This document shows positions 27,555-37,370 of a stretch of DNA of 64,000 nt, piece by piece (position 1 is the first letter of the stretch; each line of letters begins with the position of its first letter). Origin of the DNA: Pararhodobacter aggregans (GTDB lineage Bacteria; Pseudomonadota; Alphaproteobacteria; Rhodobacterales; Rhodobacteraceae); NCBI RefSeq assembly GCF_003075525.1, contig NZ_QDDR01000007.1:62001-126000 (forward strand). Reading direction: 5' to 3'. The notes beneath the pieces are model-generated. The model saw nothing but the letters and a program-made list of their open reading frames with translations. It did not search any database and was not told the DNA's origin. The translations under genes and the position numbers were made by a program.

Positions 27555-28775
27555 ATGCTGAAACCCCTCACCGGCGCCACCGCGCTGGCCCTGCTTCTGG
27601 CACCCGCCGCGCTGGCGCAGGCGGACACTTCCGGCGGCGAGACGGTGTTCCGCGTCTTCGTCGGCGACCATGCCGCGCCGCGGATCACCGCGTTCGACCT
27701 CTCCGCGCCGGATCGCCCCTGGCTTTTCGACACCATCGGCCAGGCCAGGCTCTATGCGGTGGCCGAGGGCAGCGCGGTCGTGGCCGTGCAATCCGATGCC
27801 AACACGGTGCAGTTCCTGTCCAGCGGCATCCGGCTGGAGGATCACGGCGATCATCAGGATATCGAGGTCACCGAGCCCTCGGCCCTGCCGCACCGGCTGG
27901 ACGGCCCCCGCCCCTTCCATCTGATCGACCACGGGCAGCGGATCGCCATCAACCTCGATCAGGGCGGCTATGCCGAGATCATCGACGGCGCGGCGCTGGC
28001 CCGGGGGGCGCTGGAGACCAGCCGCTTCCCGCAATCGGTCCCGCATCATGGCTTCGTCACGCCGATGGGATCGCTCTGGCTGAGCAGTGTCGCGCCGCCG
28101 CCCCCCGCCGAGGGGGCCGAGCCGCAGCCCCGGCTGGGCCTGCAGGCCTTCACCGCCGAGGGCACCCCGGCCAGTGATCTTGCCACCTGCACCGGCATCC
28201 ACGGCGAGGCTTTCTCGGGCCTCTATCTCGCCGCGGGCTGCGCCGAGGGGGTGCTGACCGCCCGCAGCGGTGACGAGGGTATCGTCTATGCCATGCTCCC
28301 CTATCCGGCCGATCTGCCCGCCGGGAACACCACCGGGACGCTTCTGGGCGCGACCGGAATGCAGGTCTTCCTCGGCAATTACGGCCGCGACGGGCTGGTG
28401 GTGGTCGATCCGGCCGAGGCGCCGCATTTCCGCCTGATCGCCCTGCCCTTCCGCCGTGTCGATTTCGTGCTGGACCTGATGCAACCGGCCCGCGGCTTCG
28501 TGCTGACCGAGGACGGTACGCTGCACCGGATCGACCTGCTGGCCGCCAGCCTTGATGGCAGCGCCCCGGTGACGCAGCCCTATTCGATGGACGGTCATTG
28601 GAACGATCCGCGGCCCCGGCTGGCCATGGCGGGGGACGAGGTGCTGATTACCGACCCGCGCGAGGGGCTGGTGCGCCGGATCGACGCCGCCACGTTGGAG
28701 GATCGCGGCAATGTCACGGTTGGCGGCGCGCCCTACACCATCGCCGTGGTGGCAGCGAGCGGCCACAGCCACTGA
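27555..28775 (+). CDS. aztD: Zinc metallochaperone AztD
   Basis: AztD is a periplasmic zinc chaperone that hands zinc to the AztC binding protein in Paracoccus denitrificans. The 406-residue precursor has a signal peptide (TALALLLAPAALAQ) and a repeated-blade beta-propeller-like body. Recognisable segments are VFVGDHAAPRITAFDL, EDHGDHQDIEV, TGIHGEAFSGL and EPYSMDGHW-like QPYSMDGHWNDPRPRL, with a C-terminal SGHSH. AAGGAGA precedes the ATG. No aztABC transporter genes are in the window, so this copy is separated from its usual partners. Confidence 0.88.
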   Translation: MLKPLTGATALALLLAPAALAQADTSGGETVFRVFVGDHAAPRITAFDLSAPDRPWLFDTIGQARLYAVAEGSAVVAVQSDANTVQFLSSGIRLEDHGDHQDIEVTEPSALPHRLDGPRPFHLIDHGQRIAINLDQGGYAEIIDGAALARGALETSRFPQSVPHHGFVTPMGSLWLSSVAPPPPAEGAEPQPRLGLQAFTAEGTPASDLATCTGIHGEAFSGLYLAAGCAEGVLTARSGDEGIVYAMLPYPADLPAGNTTGTLLGATGMQVFLGNYGRDGLVVVDPAEAPHFRLIALPFRRVDFVLDLMQPARGFVLTEDGTLHRIDLLAASLDGSAPVTQPYSMDGHWNDPRPRLAMAGDEVLITDPREGLVRRIDAATLEDRGNVTVGGAPYTIAVVAASGHSH

Positions 28776-28793
28776 ATGACCGAAGAAACGGCA

Positions 28794-28817
28794 TCCCGCG
28801 CGCCAGCGCGCGCGGGA
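28794..28817. terminator. Hairpin between convergent aztD and marR-type gene
   Basis: TCCCGCGCGC and GCGCGCGGGA form a perfect 10-bp stem around CAGC, between two convergent stops 53 bases apart. There is no T tract, so termination may depend on Rho or the stem may only protect ends. Confidence 0.5.
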
Positions 28818-28828
28818 CTGACCGGACG

Positions 28829-29260
28829 CTAGAGCCTGTCGATCCGCTGGCTGATCTGCCGCAGCAGGGTCTTCAGCTCCTCGGCCGCGGCGGCGTCCAT
28901 GTCCCCCAGAATCCCGCGCTCGAACTGCATGGCGATCTGCATCAGCTCATCGGCCAGCGCCGCGCCCTTGGCCGTGATCTCGATCGAGACGACGCGGCCG
29001 TTCTCCGGCGGGCGGATGCGCGTGACCTGCCCGGCCTTGGCCATCGTGCCGATCATCCGCGACAGGGTGGACATCTCGACCGAGACCAGCGAGGACAGCT
29101 CGCCCAGCGACTTGGGCCCGGTCTGGCGCAGGATGGCCAGCACCCGGTACATCGGCAGCGTCACGTCATAGCGCGCGATGCGCCTGGAAAAGGTCTCGCC
29201 CAGGGCGACACCCGCCCGGTTGAGCAGATAGGGCAGCGAATCGGTGAACCAATAGTCCAT
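28829..29260 (-). CDS. MarR family regulator of the gamma-resorcylate operon
   Basis: The 143-residue winged-helix protein starts MDYWFTDSLPYLLNRAG and has the MarR core (KSLGELSSLVSVEMSTLSRM and a wing at IRPPENGRVVSIEIT). It is divergent from the TRAP/hydroxylase/decarboxylase operon, 249 bases start to start. In Rhizobium sp. MTP-10005 a MarR regulator, GraR, controls the equivalent gra genes. GAAACATTTG elements face each gene in the gap (29318-29309 and 29432-29441). The likely effector is gamma-resorcylate, by inference. Confidence 0.85.
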   Translation of the reverse strand: MDYWFTDSLPYLLNRAGVALGETFSRRIARYDVTLPMYRVLAILRQTGPKSLGELSSLVSVEMSTLSRMIGTMAKAGQVTRIRPPENGRVVSIEITAKGAALADELMQIAMQFERGILGDMDAAAAEELKTLLRQISQRIDRL

Positions 29261-29308
29261 GCGTCCCCAGGGATGGCGCCTTGCGCGACGGCGGGATTTG
29301 TCGGCGCG

Positions 29309-29318
29309 CAAATGTTTC
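29309..29318 (-). promoter_or_regulatory. Regulator half-site facing the marR-type gene
   Basis: On the minus strand this reads GAAACATTTG, an exact inverted copy of 29432-29441. It lies 49 bases upstream of the regulator start and could mediate autoregulation. Confidence 0.45.
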
Positions 29319-29423
29319 AGTTGCAAGTATCTACGGCGGATGAGGCGCGGGGCGCAAGGGCCGGCGGCCGGTCGGGGCAGCAGATCGCGATGTTTTCCAG
29401 GCCAAACTTTTCTCTCACAAAAG

Positions 29424-29452
29424 ATGTTTACGAAACATTTGTATTTGCAAAA
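29424..29452 (+). promoter_or_regulatory. Operator of the gamma-resorcylate TRAP operon
   Basis: ATGTTTACGAAACAT (29424-29438) is a perfect inverted repeat with a 3-base centre. The overlapping AACATTTGTATTTGCAAAA (29434-29452) recurs with two changes at 32391-32409 before the hydroxylase gene. It is 58 bases upstream of the dctP start. Binding by the divergent MarR protein is inferred from position and recurrence. Confidence 0.6.
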
Positions 29453-29509
29453 GTCGTCTGATACGGTCCGAGTCGCGCTGCCCCGCGCCACATCATCTGG
29501 GAGGATTGG

Positions 29510-30517
29510 ATGTTCAGACCGACTTTCGCGGCCCTGTGCCTTGCGCTGCCCTGTGCCGTTGCCACGCCGCTGCTGGCTGCCGATTTCACGCTCAAAGTGT
29601 CGTCGCCCACCAACAACGACGCGATCCTGCGCTGGATGCAGGGCTTCGAGACCCGGCTCGAGGCCGCGACCGACGGCGCCATCGACGTGCAGCTTTTCCC
29701 CGCCAACCAGCTGGGCCAGATCCCCGCCACCATCGAAGGCGCGGCGATGGGCACCATCGAGGTGACGGCGCCCGCGTCGAGCTTCTTCGTGCAATACGAC
29801 CGCCGGTTCGAGGTGCTGGACGTGCCGGGCCTGTTCCAGAACCTGGCCCATGCCCAGGCGACGCTGGCCGACCCCGAGGTGCTGGACCGTCTGGCCAGCT
29901 ATGCCCAGGATCAGGGGCTGGAGACCATCGCCGCCTTCCCGCATGGCCCCCTCGGCATCGTTAGCGTCCGGGCCTTCGACAGCGCCACCGCGTTGCAGGG
30001 CCAGCGGATCCGCGTGGCCGGGCCGACCGTGCTGGCCACCGGGCCGCTCTCGGCGCTGGGGGCCTCGCCCATCTCGCTGCCGTTGGGCGAAGTGCTGCCG
30101 GCCATGCAGAACGGCGTCGTCGACGGGCTGATCGCCGGTCTGCCGGTCTTCACCACCGGGCGCTATTATGACGTGGCGCTGGATCTGACCGTGGTGCCGG
30201 AAAGCTATCTGATCGTCACCGCCGTGGCCTCCAGCGCCTTCCTCGACACGATCGGCGCGGATCTGGCCGAGGCCGTCCGCACCGCCGCGCGCGGCGCGCT
30301 TGAGGATACCAACAGCTGGAACCTCGGCGCGGTCGAGGCGGTGCAGGGTATCTGGGAAGAAAACGGCGGGCGCCTCGTCACCCTGCCCGAAGCCGATGCG
30401 CAGGCCTATCTCGACGCCGTCGCCGCCGTCCTGCCCGAGGCCGAGGCGCAGAACCCCGCGCTGGCCGGGGAACTCGCCTTCCTGCGCGGCGTCGCCCAGC
30501 GCCACGCCGCCGAGTGA
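29510..30517 (+). CDS. TRAP transporter substrate-binding protein (DctP), aromatic acid operon
   Basis: The 335-residue precursor has a signal peptide (LCLALPCAVATPLLA) and the DctP fold. Typical segments are LKVSSPTNNDAILRWMQGFE, then LFPANQLGQIPATIEG and, in the second lobe, GQRIRVAGPTVLATGPLSALG with the expected ligand-binding Arg. It heads an operon ending in gamma-resorcylate decarboxylase, so 2,6-dihydroxybenzoate or a similar aromatic acid is the likely ligand. This is inferred from context. Confidence 0.88.
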   Translation: MFRPTFAALCLALPCAVATPLLAADFTLKVSSPTNNDAILRWMQGFETRLEAATDGAIDVQLFPANQLGQIPATIEGAAMGTIEVTAPASSFFVQYDRRFEVLDVPGLFQNLAHAQATLADPEVLDRLASYAQDQGLETIAAFPHGPLGIVSVRAFDSATALQGQRIRVAGPTVLATGPLSALGASPISLPLGEVLPAMQNGVVDGLIAGLPVFTTGRYYDVALDLTVVPESYLIVTAVASSAFLDTIGADLAEAVRTAARGALEDTNSWNLGAVEAVQGIWEENGGRLVTLPEADAQAYLDAVAAVLPEAEAQNPALAGELAFLRGVAQRHAAE

Positions 30518-30572
30518 CGGAGACGGGGCGGGACAGGCGGCCCCCGGGCCCCTGCCCCGCCCCCCTTGACCC

Positions 30573-31064
30573 ATGAACACCGCCAAAGCCTCCCCCCTCG
30601 TCTCGCGCCTCGCCGCGGGGTTCACGCTGCTGCTGTCGCTGGCGCTGATCGCCATGGTGCTGCTGGCCTGCGTCAATGTCGCGCTGCGCTACATCTGGCA
30701 GGTCTCGCTCCTCTGGGCCGATGAGACGCTTGTCTTCGGCATGATCGTGCTGGCCTTTCTGGGCACGATCACCGTCTCGATCCAGAACCGCCACCTGCGC
30801 ATGGAATTGCTGACCCGCGCGCTGTCGGGCCGCTCGGCCTGGGCGCTGCGGCTGATCGAGCTGGCGCTGACCGCGGGCGTGCTGGGCTTCACCGCCTGGT
30901 ATTCGCTGGCCGTCACGCAGCGGCTCTGGACCCGGGGCACGCTGAGCAACATGGCCGAGGTGCCGCTGTGGCTGATCAACGGCGCGGTGCTGGTCGGGCT
31001 GACCGGCATGGCGCTGGTCGCGCTGGCGCAGCTGGCCGGACATCTGATGCAGGGACGCAAGTAA
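30573..31064 (+). CDS. TRAP transporter small permease (DctQ type), aromatic acid operon
   Basis: The 163-residue membrane protein has four hydrophobic segments and the DctQ pattern (ALRYIWQVSLLWADETLVFG, then TVSIQNRHLRMELL). It lies 55 bases after the dctP gene and 1 base before the large permease gene. It forms the membrane complex with the large subunit. Confidence 0.88.
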   Translation: MNTAKASPLVSRLAAGFTLLLSLALIAMVLLACVNVALRYIWQVSLLWADETLVFGMIVLAFLGTITVSIQNRHLRMELLTRALSGRSAWALRLIELALTAGVLGFTAWYSLAVTQRLWTRGTLSNMAEVPLWLINGAVLVGLTGMALVALAQLAGHLMQGRK

Positions 31065-31065
31065 C

Positions 31066-32349
31066 ATGATGATCCTGACCCTTGTGGGCCTGCCGCTGCT
31101 GCTGATGCTGGCCGGGTTCCCGATCTATCTGATCCTGCTCGCCGCCGCGGCCGCGACCATGGCGCTGACCATGCAGGTGCCGCTGATGGCGCTGCACCAG
31201 TACCTGTTCTCCTCGATCAACGCCTATGCCCTGCTGGCGCTGCCCTTCTTCATCTTCGCGGGCGAGATCATGGACCGGGGTGGCGTGGCCGGGCGGCTGG
31301 TCGGGCTGATGCGGGCCAGCATGGGCCGCGTGCCGGGCAAGGTGCCGCTGACCGCCATCGGCGCGGGCGCGGTCTTCGGCGCGATCACCGGCGTCGGCGC
31401 GGCCTCGGTCGCGACGATCAGCAAGGTCATGCTGCCCGCCATGCGCGACGAGGGCTTTGCCGACCGCTATTCCGGCGGGCTCATGGTCTCGGTCGGCGCG
31501 GTGGGGGTGATCCTGCCGCCGTCGATCCCGATGATCGTCTATGCCGCGGCGGCCGACGAATCGATCCCGCGCCTTTACGCGGCCGGGATCGTGCCGGGGC
31601 TGCTGATCGTCGGCATGATGGCGCTGCACGCGCTCTGGGTCGGGCGCGGCAACCGCGGGTCCGAGGCCGACCGCTTCACCCTGCGCGGCTTCGGCACGGC
31701 CTTCCGCCGGGGCGTCTGGGCGGCGGGCGTGCCGGTGCTGATCCTGGGCGGGATCTATGGCGGCGTCTTCTCGCCGACCGAGGCCGCGGCCGTCGCCTGC
31801 CTTTACGCCTTCATCGTCTCCTGGGCGGTGATGCGCGAGATGACCTTGCGCGACCTCATGGCCGCTGCCGGCAGCACCGTGTCCTTCACCGCGCAGATCC
31901 TGGTGGTGATGGCCTGCGCCGGCGTCTTCTCGTGGCTCATCACGGTCAACCAGGTCTCGGTCCAGCTGGTCGCGCTGATCGAGGCGATGGCCCTGCCCGG
32001 CTGGCTGCTGTTGCTGGCGATCAACCTGCTGTTGCTGCTGGTCGGCTGCCTGATCGACCCGCTGTCGGCCATCCTGCTGCTGACCCCGCTGCTGGTGCCG
32101 CTGGCGGGCGCGATCGGCGTCGATCCGGTGCATTTCGGCATCATCGTCACGGTCAATCTGGCCATCGGGCTGTTCACCCCGCCCTTCGGCATCAACCTCT
32201 TCGTCATGCAGACCATGTCGGGGATCCCGCTGAAGCAGATCTACCGCGGGATCGTGCCGTTCCTGGCGATCTATCTGATCGCGCTGCTGCTCATCACCTA
32301 TATTCCGGCGATTTCGCTCTCGGGCGTGCGCCTGCTCATCGGCCCCTGA
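31066..32349 (+). CDS. TRAP transporter large permease (DctM type), aromatic acid operon
   Basis: The 427-residue protein has about 12 hydrophobic segments with the DctM motifs LPFFIFAGEIMDRGG, GAVFGAITGVGAASVAT, LPPSIPMIVYAAAADES and TPPFGINLFV. A second in-frame ATG follows immediately at 31069, so the start is uncertain by one codon. It completes the TRAP importer of the gamma-resorcylate operon. Confidence 0.92.
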   Translation: MMILTLVGLPLLLMLAGFPIYLILLAAAAATMALTMQVPLMALHQYLFSSINAYALLALPFFIFAGEIMDRGGVAGRLVGLMRASMGRVPGKVPLTAIGAGAVFGAITGVGAASVATISKVMLPAMRDEGFADRYSGGLMVSVGAVGVILPPSIPMIVYAAAADESIPRLYAAGIVPGLLIVGMMALHALWVGRGNRGSEADRFTLRGFGTAFRRGVWAAGVPVLILGGIYGGVFSPTEAAAVACLYAFIVSWAVMREMTLRDLMAAAGSTVSFTAQILVVMACAGVFSWLITVNQVSVQLVALIEAMALPGWLLLLAINLLLLLVGCLIDPLSAILLLTPLLVPLAGAIGVDPVHFGIIVTVNLAIGLFTPPFGINLFVMQTMSGIPLKQIYRGIVPFLAIYLIALLLITYIPAISLSGVRLLIGP

Positions 32350-32390
32350 GGGGCCACCGCACGGGCCCGCTCAGGGCCCGCGCACGAACC

Positions 32391-32409
32391 AACATTTGCA
32401 TTTTCAAAA
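32391..32409 (+). promoter_or_regulatory. Second operator copy before the hydroxylase gene
   Basis: AACATTTGCATTTTCAAAA matches 29434-29452 at 17 of 19 positions. It sits in the 98-base gap between the large permease and the hydroxylase genes, 39 bases before the ATG. It may mark an internal promoter controlled by the same regulator. Confidence 0.6.
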
Positions 32410-32447
32410 CTTGCCAACGCAAGATAACCGGGACGGAGGAGGACCTC

Positions 32448-33989
32448 ATGACATTCGATGCAGCCATCGTGGGCTATGGCCCCACGGGGATGGTGCTGGC
32501 GGCGCTGCTGGGGCAGGCCGGGCGCAAGGTCGTGGTGCTGGAGCGCTACGCCGGGCTCTACAACCTGCCGCGCGCCGCCGCTTTCGACGATGAGACGATG
32601 CGCACCTTCCAGAAGCTGGGCATCGCCGAGACGGTGCTGCCCGGGACCAACATCCAGGCGGGCTATGTCTGGGTGAACGGCCAGGACGAGGTGCTGCTCG
32701 ACATCGAATACGACAACCCCGGCCCCTGCGGCTGGCCCGCGCAATACATGATGTACCAGCCGCATCTGGAGGATACGCTGGACGCGCTGGTCCGCCGCAC
32801 GCCGGGGGTTGAGCTGCGCCACGGCGTCACCGTCACCGGCATTGACGACAGCGGCGACGGCGTGACCGTCACAGGCCATGAAACCGAGGGCGGCGCCCCG
32901 GTCGAGGTCAAGGCGCGCTATGTCATCGGCTGCGACGGCGGCAACGGCTTCGTGCGCGGCCATCTGGGGGGCACGCTAGAAGACCTCGGCTTCCACGAGA
33001 ACTGGCTGGTCTGCGATTTCGAGATGAAGCGCGAGGTGCCGACCCTGCCCTCGTTCCGGCAGGTCTGCCGGCCGGAGCAGCCGGTCTCCATCGTCAATAT
33101 CGGGCCGCATCACCACCGCTTCTCGTTCCGGCTGGAGGCGGGCGACACCCGCGATTCCGTCACCGCGGCGGAAACCGTCTGGCGCCGGGTCGCGGCCTTC
33201 CTCACCCCCGAGGATGCCGATCTGATCCGCGTCGCCAATTACACCTTCCGCTCGCGCATCGTCGGTGAATGGCGCAAGGGCCGGGTGTTGCTGGCGGGCG
33301 ATGCCGCGCATGAGATGCCGCCGTTCCTGGCGCAGGGCATGGTCTCGGGCATCCGCGACGCGCGCAATCTGGCGTGGAAGCTGGGCATGGTACTGGACGG
33401 CGCGCCGGACTCGCTGCTGGACAGCTACCAGCCCGAGCGCGAGCCGCATGTGCGCTTCATCACCGGCCGCGCCATCGAACTGGGCCGCGCCCAGACCATG
33501 CGCGACCCCGAGATGGCGCGCGAACGCGACGCGGCGATGATCGCCGCGCGCAAGGCCAACCAGAAGCCCGACAAGCTGGTCTATCCGGCGCTGACCGGCG
33601 GGCTGATCGCCAATCACGGCGCGCTGCTGCCGCAGGGCCTGGTGTCGACCGCCGAGCGCACCGCGCTCTTTGACGAGATCGCCGGCACCGGCTGGCTGAT
33701 CGTGGCCCGCAACGAGGCGGCGCTGGCGGCATTGGGCGAGGCCGAGCGCCGCGCCTTCGAGGCGCTGGGCGGCCGCTGCCTGCATTTCGCCATCGGCCAG
33801 ATGGTCGGCGGCGCGCCCGTTTCGGACACCAACGGCGTCTACAAGCGCTGGTTCGACGCGACCGGCGCCCAGGCCGCCATCGTCCGCCCCGACAGCCATG
33901 TCTACGGCCTGGCCGCCACGGCCGGGGAGTTGCCCGCGCTGCTCACCCAAGTGCTCGCCGCCCTCGGCGCGCTCGCCCCCACCGCCTGA
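32448..33989 (+). CDS. FAD-dependent aromatic hydroxylase (MhpA/resorcinol hydroxylase type)
   Basis: The 513-residue flavoprotein has the N-terminal FAD motif VGYGPTGMVLAALLGQ, the DG-type motif CDGGNGFVRGHL and the second FAD motif GDAAHEMPPFLAQGM, the pattern of single-component phenol hydroxylases such as MhpA. Next to gamma-resorcylate decarboxylase the expected job is hydroxylation of resorcinol to hydroxyquinol, as for TsdB in Rhodococcus jostii. It starts after GGAGGAGG with good spacing. The precise substrate is inferred from context. Confidence 0.87.
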   Translation: MTFDAAIVGYGPTGMVLAALLGQAGRKVVVLERYAGLYNLPRAAAFDDETMRTFQKLGIAETVLPGTNIQAGYVWVNGQDEVLLDIEYDNPGPCGWPAQYMMYQPHLEDTLDALVRRTPGVELRHGVTVTGIDDSGDGVTVTGHETEGGAPVEVKARYVIGCDGGNGFVRGHLGGTLEDLGFHENWLVCDFEMKREVPTLPSFRQVCRPEQPVSIVNIGPHHHRFSFRLEAGDTRDSVTAAETVWRRVAAFLTPEDADLIRVANYTFRSRIVGEWRKGRVLLAGDAAHEMPPFLAQGMVSGIRDARNLAWKLGMVLDGAPDSLLDSYQPEREPHVRFITGRAIELGRAQTMRDPEMARERDAAMIAARKANQKPDKLVYPALTGGLIANHGALLPQGLVSTAERTALFDEIAGTGWLIVARNEAALAALGEAERRAFEALGGRCLHFAIGQMVGGAPVSDTNGVYKRWFDATGAQAAIVRPDSHVYGLAATAGELPALLTQVLAALGALAPTA

Positions 33990-34017
33990 CCCCACAGACC
34001 GAGACCGGAGAGAGACC

Positions 34018-35004
34018 ATGCAAGGCAAGATCGCGCTCGAAGAGCATTTCGCCATCCCCGAAACCCTGATGGATTCGGCGGGTTTCGTGCCGCCCTCCTA
34101 TTGGAAGGAGCTGGAACACCGGCTGCTGGACATCCAGGACACCCGGCTGAAGGAAATGGACAAGCACGGGATCGAGACGATGATCCTGTCGCTGAACGCC
34201 CCGGCGGTGCAGGCGATCACCGACCGCAAGCGCGCCATCGAGATCGCGCGCCGCGCCAATGACGTGCTGGCCGAGGAATGCGCCAAGCGGCCCGACCGCT
34301 TCCGCGCCTTCGCCGCCCTGCCGTTGCAGGACCCCGAGGCGGCGGCGGCGGAACTGAACCGCTGCGTCACGGACCTCGGTTTCGTCGGCGCGCTTATCAA
34401 CGGCTTCTCGCAGGATGCCGAACAGGGCGGCGGCGAGGAATTGCTCTATTACGACCTGCCGCAATACCGCCCGTTCTGGGCCGAGGTCGCCAAGCTGGAC
34501 GTGCCCTTCTACCTGCACCCCCGCAACCCGCTGCCCCGTGATGCGCGGATCTATGACGGACACCCCTGGCTCTTGGGCCCGACCTGGGCCTTCGCGCAGG
34601 AAACCGCCGTCCACGCGCTGCGGCTGATGGCCTCGGGGCTGTTCGACGACCACCCCTCGCTGCAGATCGTGCTGGGCCATATGGGCGAGGGCATTCCCTA
34701 CATGCTGTGGCGGCTCGACCATCGCAACGCCTGGGTCAAGACCCCGCCGAAATACCCGGCCAAGCGCAAATTCGCGGAGTATTTCACCGAGAATTTCCAC
34801 ATCACCACCTCGGGGAATTTCCGCACCCAGACGCTGATCGACGCGATCCTGGAACTGGGCGCGGACCGGATCCTGTTCTCGACCGACTGGCCGTTCGAGA
34901 ACGTGGATCACGCCAGCGACTGGTTCAACGCCACCAGCATCGCCGAGGCCGACCGCCGCAAGATCGGCCGCACCAACGCGCAGAAGCTGTTCAAGCTGGG
35001 CTGA
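34018..35004 (+). CDS. graF: Gamma-resorcylate (2,6-dihydroxybenzoate) decarboxylase
   Basis: The enzyme reversibly and non-oxidatively decarboxylates 2,6-dihydroxybenzoate to resorcinol. The 328-residue amidohydrolase-fold protein has the metal and catalytic residues known in this family: Glu8 and His10 in ALEEHFAIP, His167 in FYLHPRNPL, His221 in LGHMGEG and Asp290 in FSTDWPFEN. Length and segments such as DIQDTRLKEMDKHGIETMIL closely match the characterised Rhizobium enzymes. It is the last gene of the operon and follows the hydroxylase gene by 28 bases. Confidence 0.93.
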   Translation: MQGKIALEEHFAIPETLMDSAGFVPPSYWKELEHRLLDIQDTRLKEMDKHGIETMILSLNAPAVQAITDRKRAIEIARRANDVLAEECAKRPDRFRAFAALPLQDPEAAAAELNRCVTDLGFVGALINGFSQDAEQGGGEELLYYDLPQYRPFWAEVAKLDVPFYLHPRNPLPRDARIYDGHPWLLGPTWAFAQETAVHALRLMASGLFDDHPSLQIVLGHMGEGIPYMLWRLDHRNAWVKTPPKYPAKRKFAEYFTENFHITTSGNFRTQTLIDAILELGADRILFSTDWPFENVDHASDWFNATSIAEADRRKIGRTNAQKLFKLG

Positions 35005-35016
35005 GCCACACGACAA

Positions 35017-35043
35017 CCCCGCCCGGAGGCGATCCGGGCGGGG
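35017..35043. terminator. Shared hairpin between graF and aminotransferase genes
   Basis: CCCCGCCCGG and CCGGGCGGGG form a perfect 10-bp stem around a 7-base loop, between convergent stops. A long T tract is missing on either side, so it is a strong stem but not a classic intrinsic terminator. Confidence 0.65.
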
Positions 35044-35049
35044 CGTCGA

Positions 35050-36234
35050 TCAGGGGGCGCGGGTCACATCCCGCACCGCCCGGATCAGCCAGGGGATATC
35101 CCCGTCGCCCAGCCGCGCCACATTGACCCGCCCGCCCTTCACCACATGGATGCCGTGGTCGCGCGTCAGCGCATCCTCCTGCGCTTCCGTCAGCGGCAGC
35201 AGCGAGAACATGCCCCGCTGGCCCGCCAGATAGCCGAGGCTGCCGGTGCCGAATTCCGCCTCCTCGACCGCCACGATCCGGGCGCGGACCCCGGCGACTC
35301 GGGCCCGCATCGCCTCCAGTTCCGCGAGCCACAGCGCCTTCAGCGCGGGATCGCCCAGGATCACCCGCACCACCGAGGCGCCATGGTCCGGCGCATGGGA
35401 CGACCCCGCCCGGACGATGGCCGAGACGGCGCGGTGCATCCGCTCGCGATCCGCCGCGCGGGCCTTGACGAACAGCGCCCCGGCCCGGTCGCGGTAGATG
35501 CCGAAGGACTTGGACAGCGTGACGCAGACCACGGCTTCGTCGAACCGCTCGGCGATCTGCCGGGCGACGGCGCAATCGGCCTCGAACCCCTCGGCGAAGC
35601 CCAGATAGGCGAGGTCGAGCCAGGGCACGATGCCGCGCTCTTCCAGCACGTCGAGCAGCGCCGCCAGCTGGTCCGGGCTCAGGTCGGCGCCGGTCGGGTT
35701 GTGGCAGACGCCCTGGAACAGAAAGACATCGCCCCGCCGCGCCGCCTTCAGCCCGTCGAGCATCCGCTCGAACGTGATCTCGCGCCTGAGCGGGTCGTAA
35801 TAGGGCACCGTGGCAAAGCGGGCGCGGGCGGCGGTCAGGATCGGCACGTAATTGCCGTAGGTCGGGGTCTGCAACCAGATCGTCGGCGGCTCCGGCATCT
35901 GGGCCAGCAGCTCGGCCATGACCCTCAGCGCCACCGCCCCGCCCGAGGTCTGGGCCGTGACCCAGCCCGGCCCGTGCGCGGGGCCCAGGATCTCGGCCCC
36001 CAGCAGCCGGCCATAATCCGCGTCGCCGGTCAGCGCGAGGTAGGATTTCGTCGCCTGCGTCTCGACCAGCCGCGCCTCGGCCCGCTTCACAGCCTCCAGA
36101 ACCGGGGTCCGGCCCTGGGCGTCCTGATAGATGCCCACGGTCAGGTTCAGCTTGTCCTGACGCGGGTCACGGGCGAAATATTCGGCGCCGATCATGATCG
36201 GGTCGACGGGATAGTCCTCGACACGCTCGAACAT
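35050..36234 (-). CDS. Aromatic/aspartate aminotransferase (class I)
   Basis: The 394-residue PLP enzyme belongs to the AspC/TyrB subgroup: KLNLTVGIYQD near the N-terminus, substrate-side YLALTGDADYG, the CHNPTGADLS block, PLP lysine in TLSKSFGIYRDRAG and the late GGRVNVARL with the carboxylate-binding Arg. These enzymes exchange amino groups between aromatic or acidic amino acids and 2-oxoglutarate. It ends beside graF and is followed upstream by an alcohol dehydrogenase gene 3 bases away, suggesting a small aromatic amino acid unit. Confidence 0.88.
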   Translation of the reverse strand: MFERVEDYPVDPIMIGAEYFARDPRQDKLNLTVGIYQDAQGRTPVLEAVKRAEARLVETQATKSYLALTGDADYGRLLGAEILGPAHGPGWVTAQTSGGAVALRVMAELLAQMPEPPTIWLQTPTYGNYVPILTAARARFATVPYYDPLRREITFERMLDGLKAARRGDVFLFQGVCHNPTGADLSPDQLAALLDVLEERGIVPWLDLAYLGFAEGFEADCAVARQIAERFDEAVVCVTLSKSFGIYRDRAGALFVKARAADRERMHRAVSAIVRAGSSHAPDHGASVVRVILGDPALKALWLAELEAMRARVAGVRARIVAVEEAEFGTGSLGYLAGQRGMFSLLPLTEAQEDALTRDHGIHVVKGGRVNVARLGDGDIPWLIRAVRDVTRAP

Positions 36235-36237
36235 GGC

Positions 36238-37275
<1,038 letters not shown>

Positions 37276-37370
37276 GAGGTCTTCCGGATGCTGGGGCGGG
37301 CCGAGGGGGCAGTCGCGCGCAAGGTGACCGATTCCGCGCGGCGTCGCAATGCGATCCGTGGCCCGGCCGG

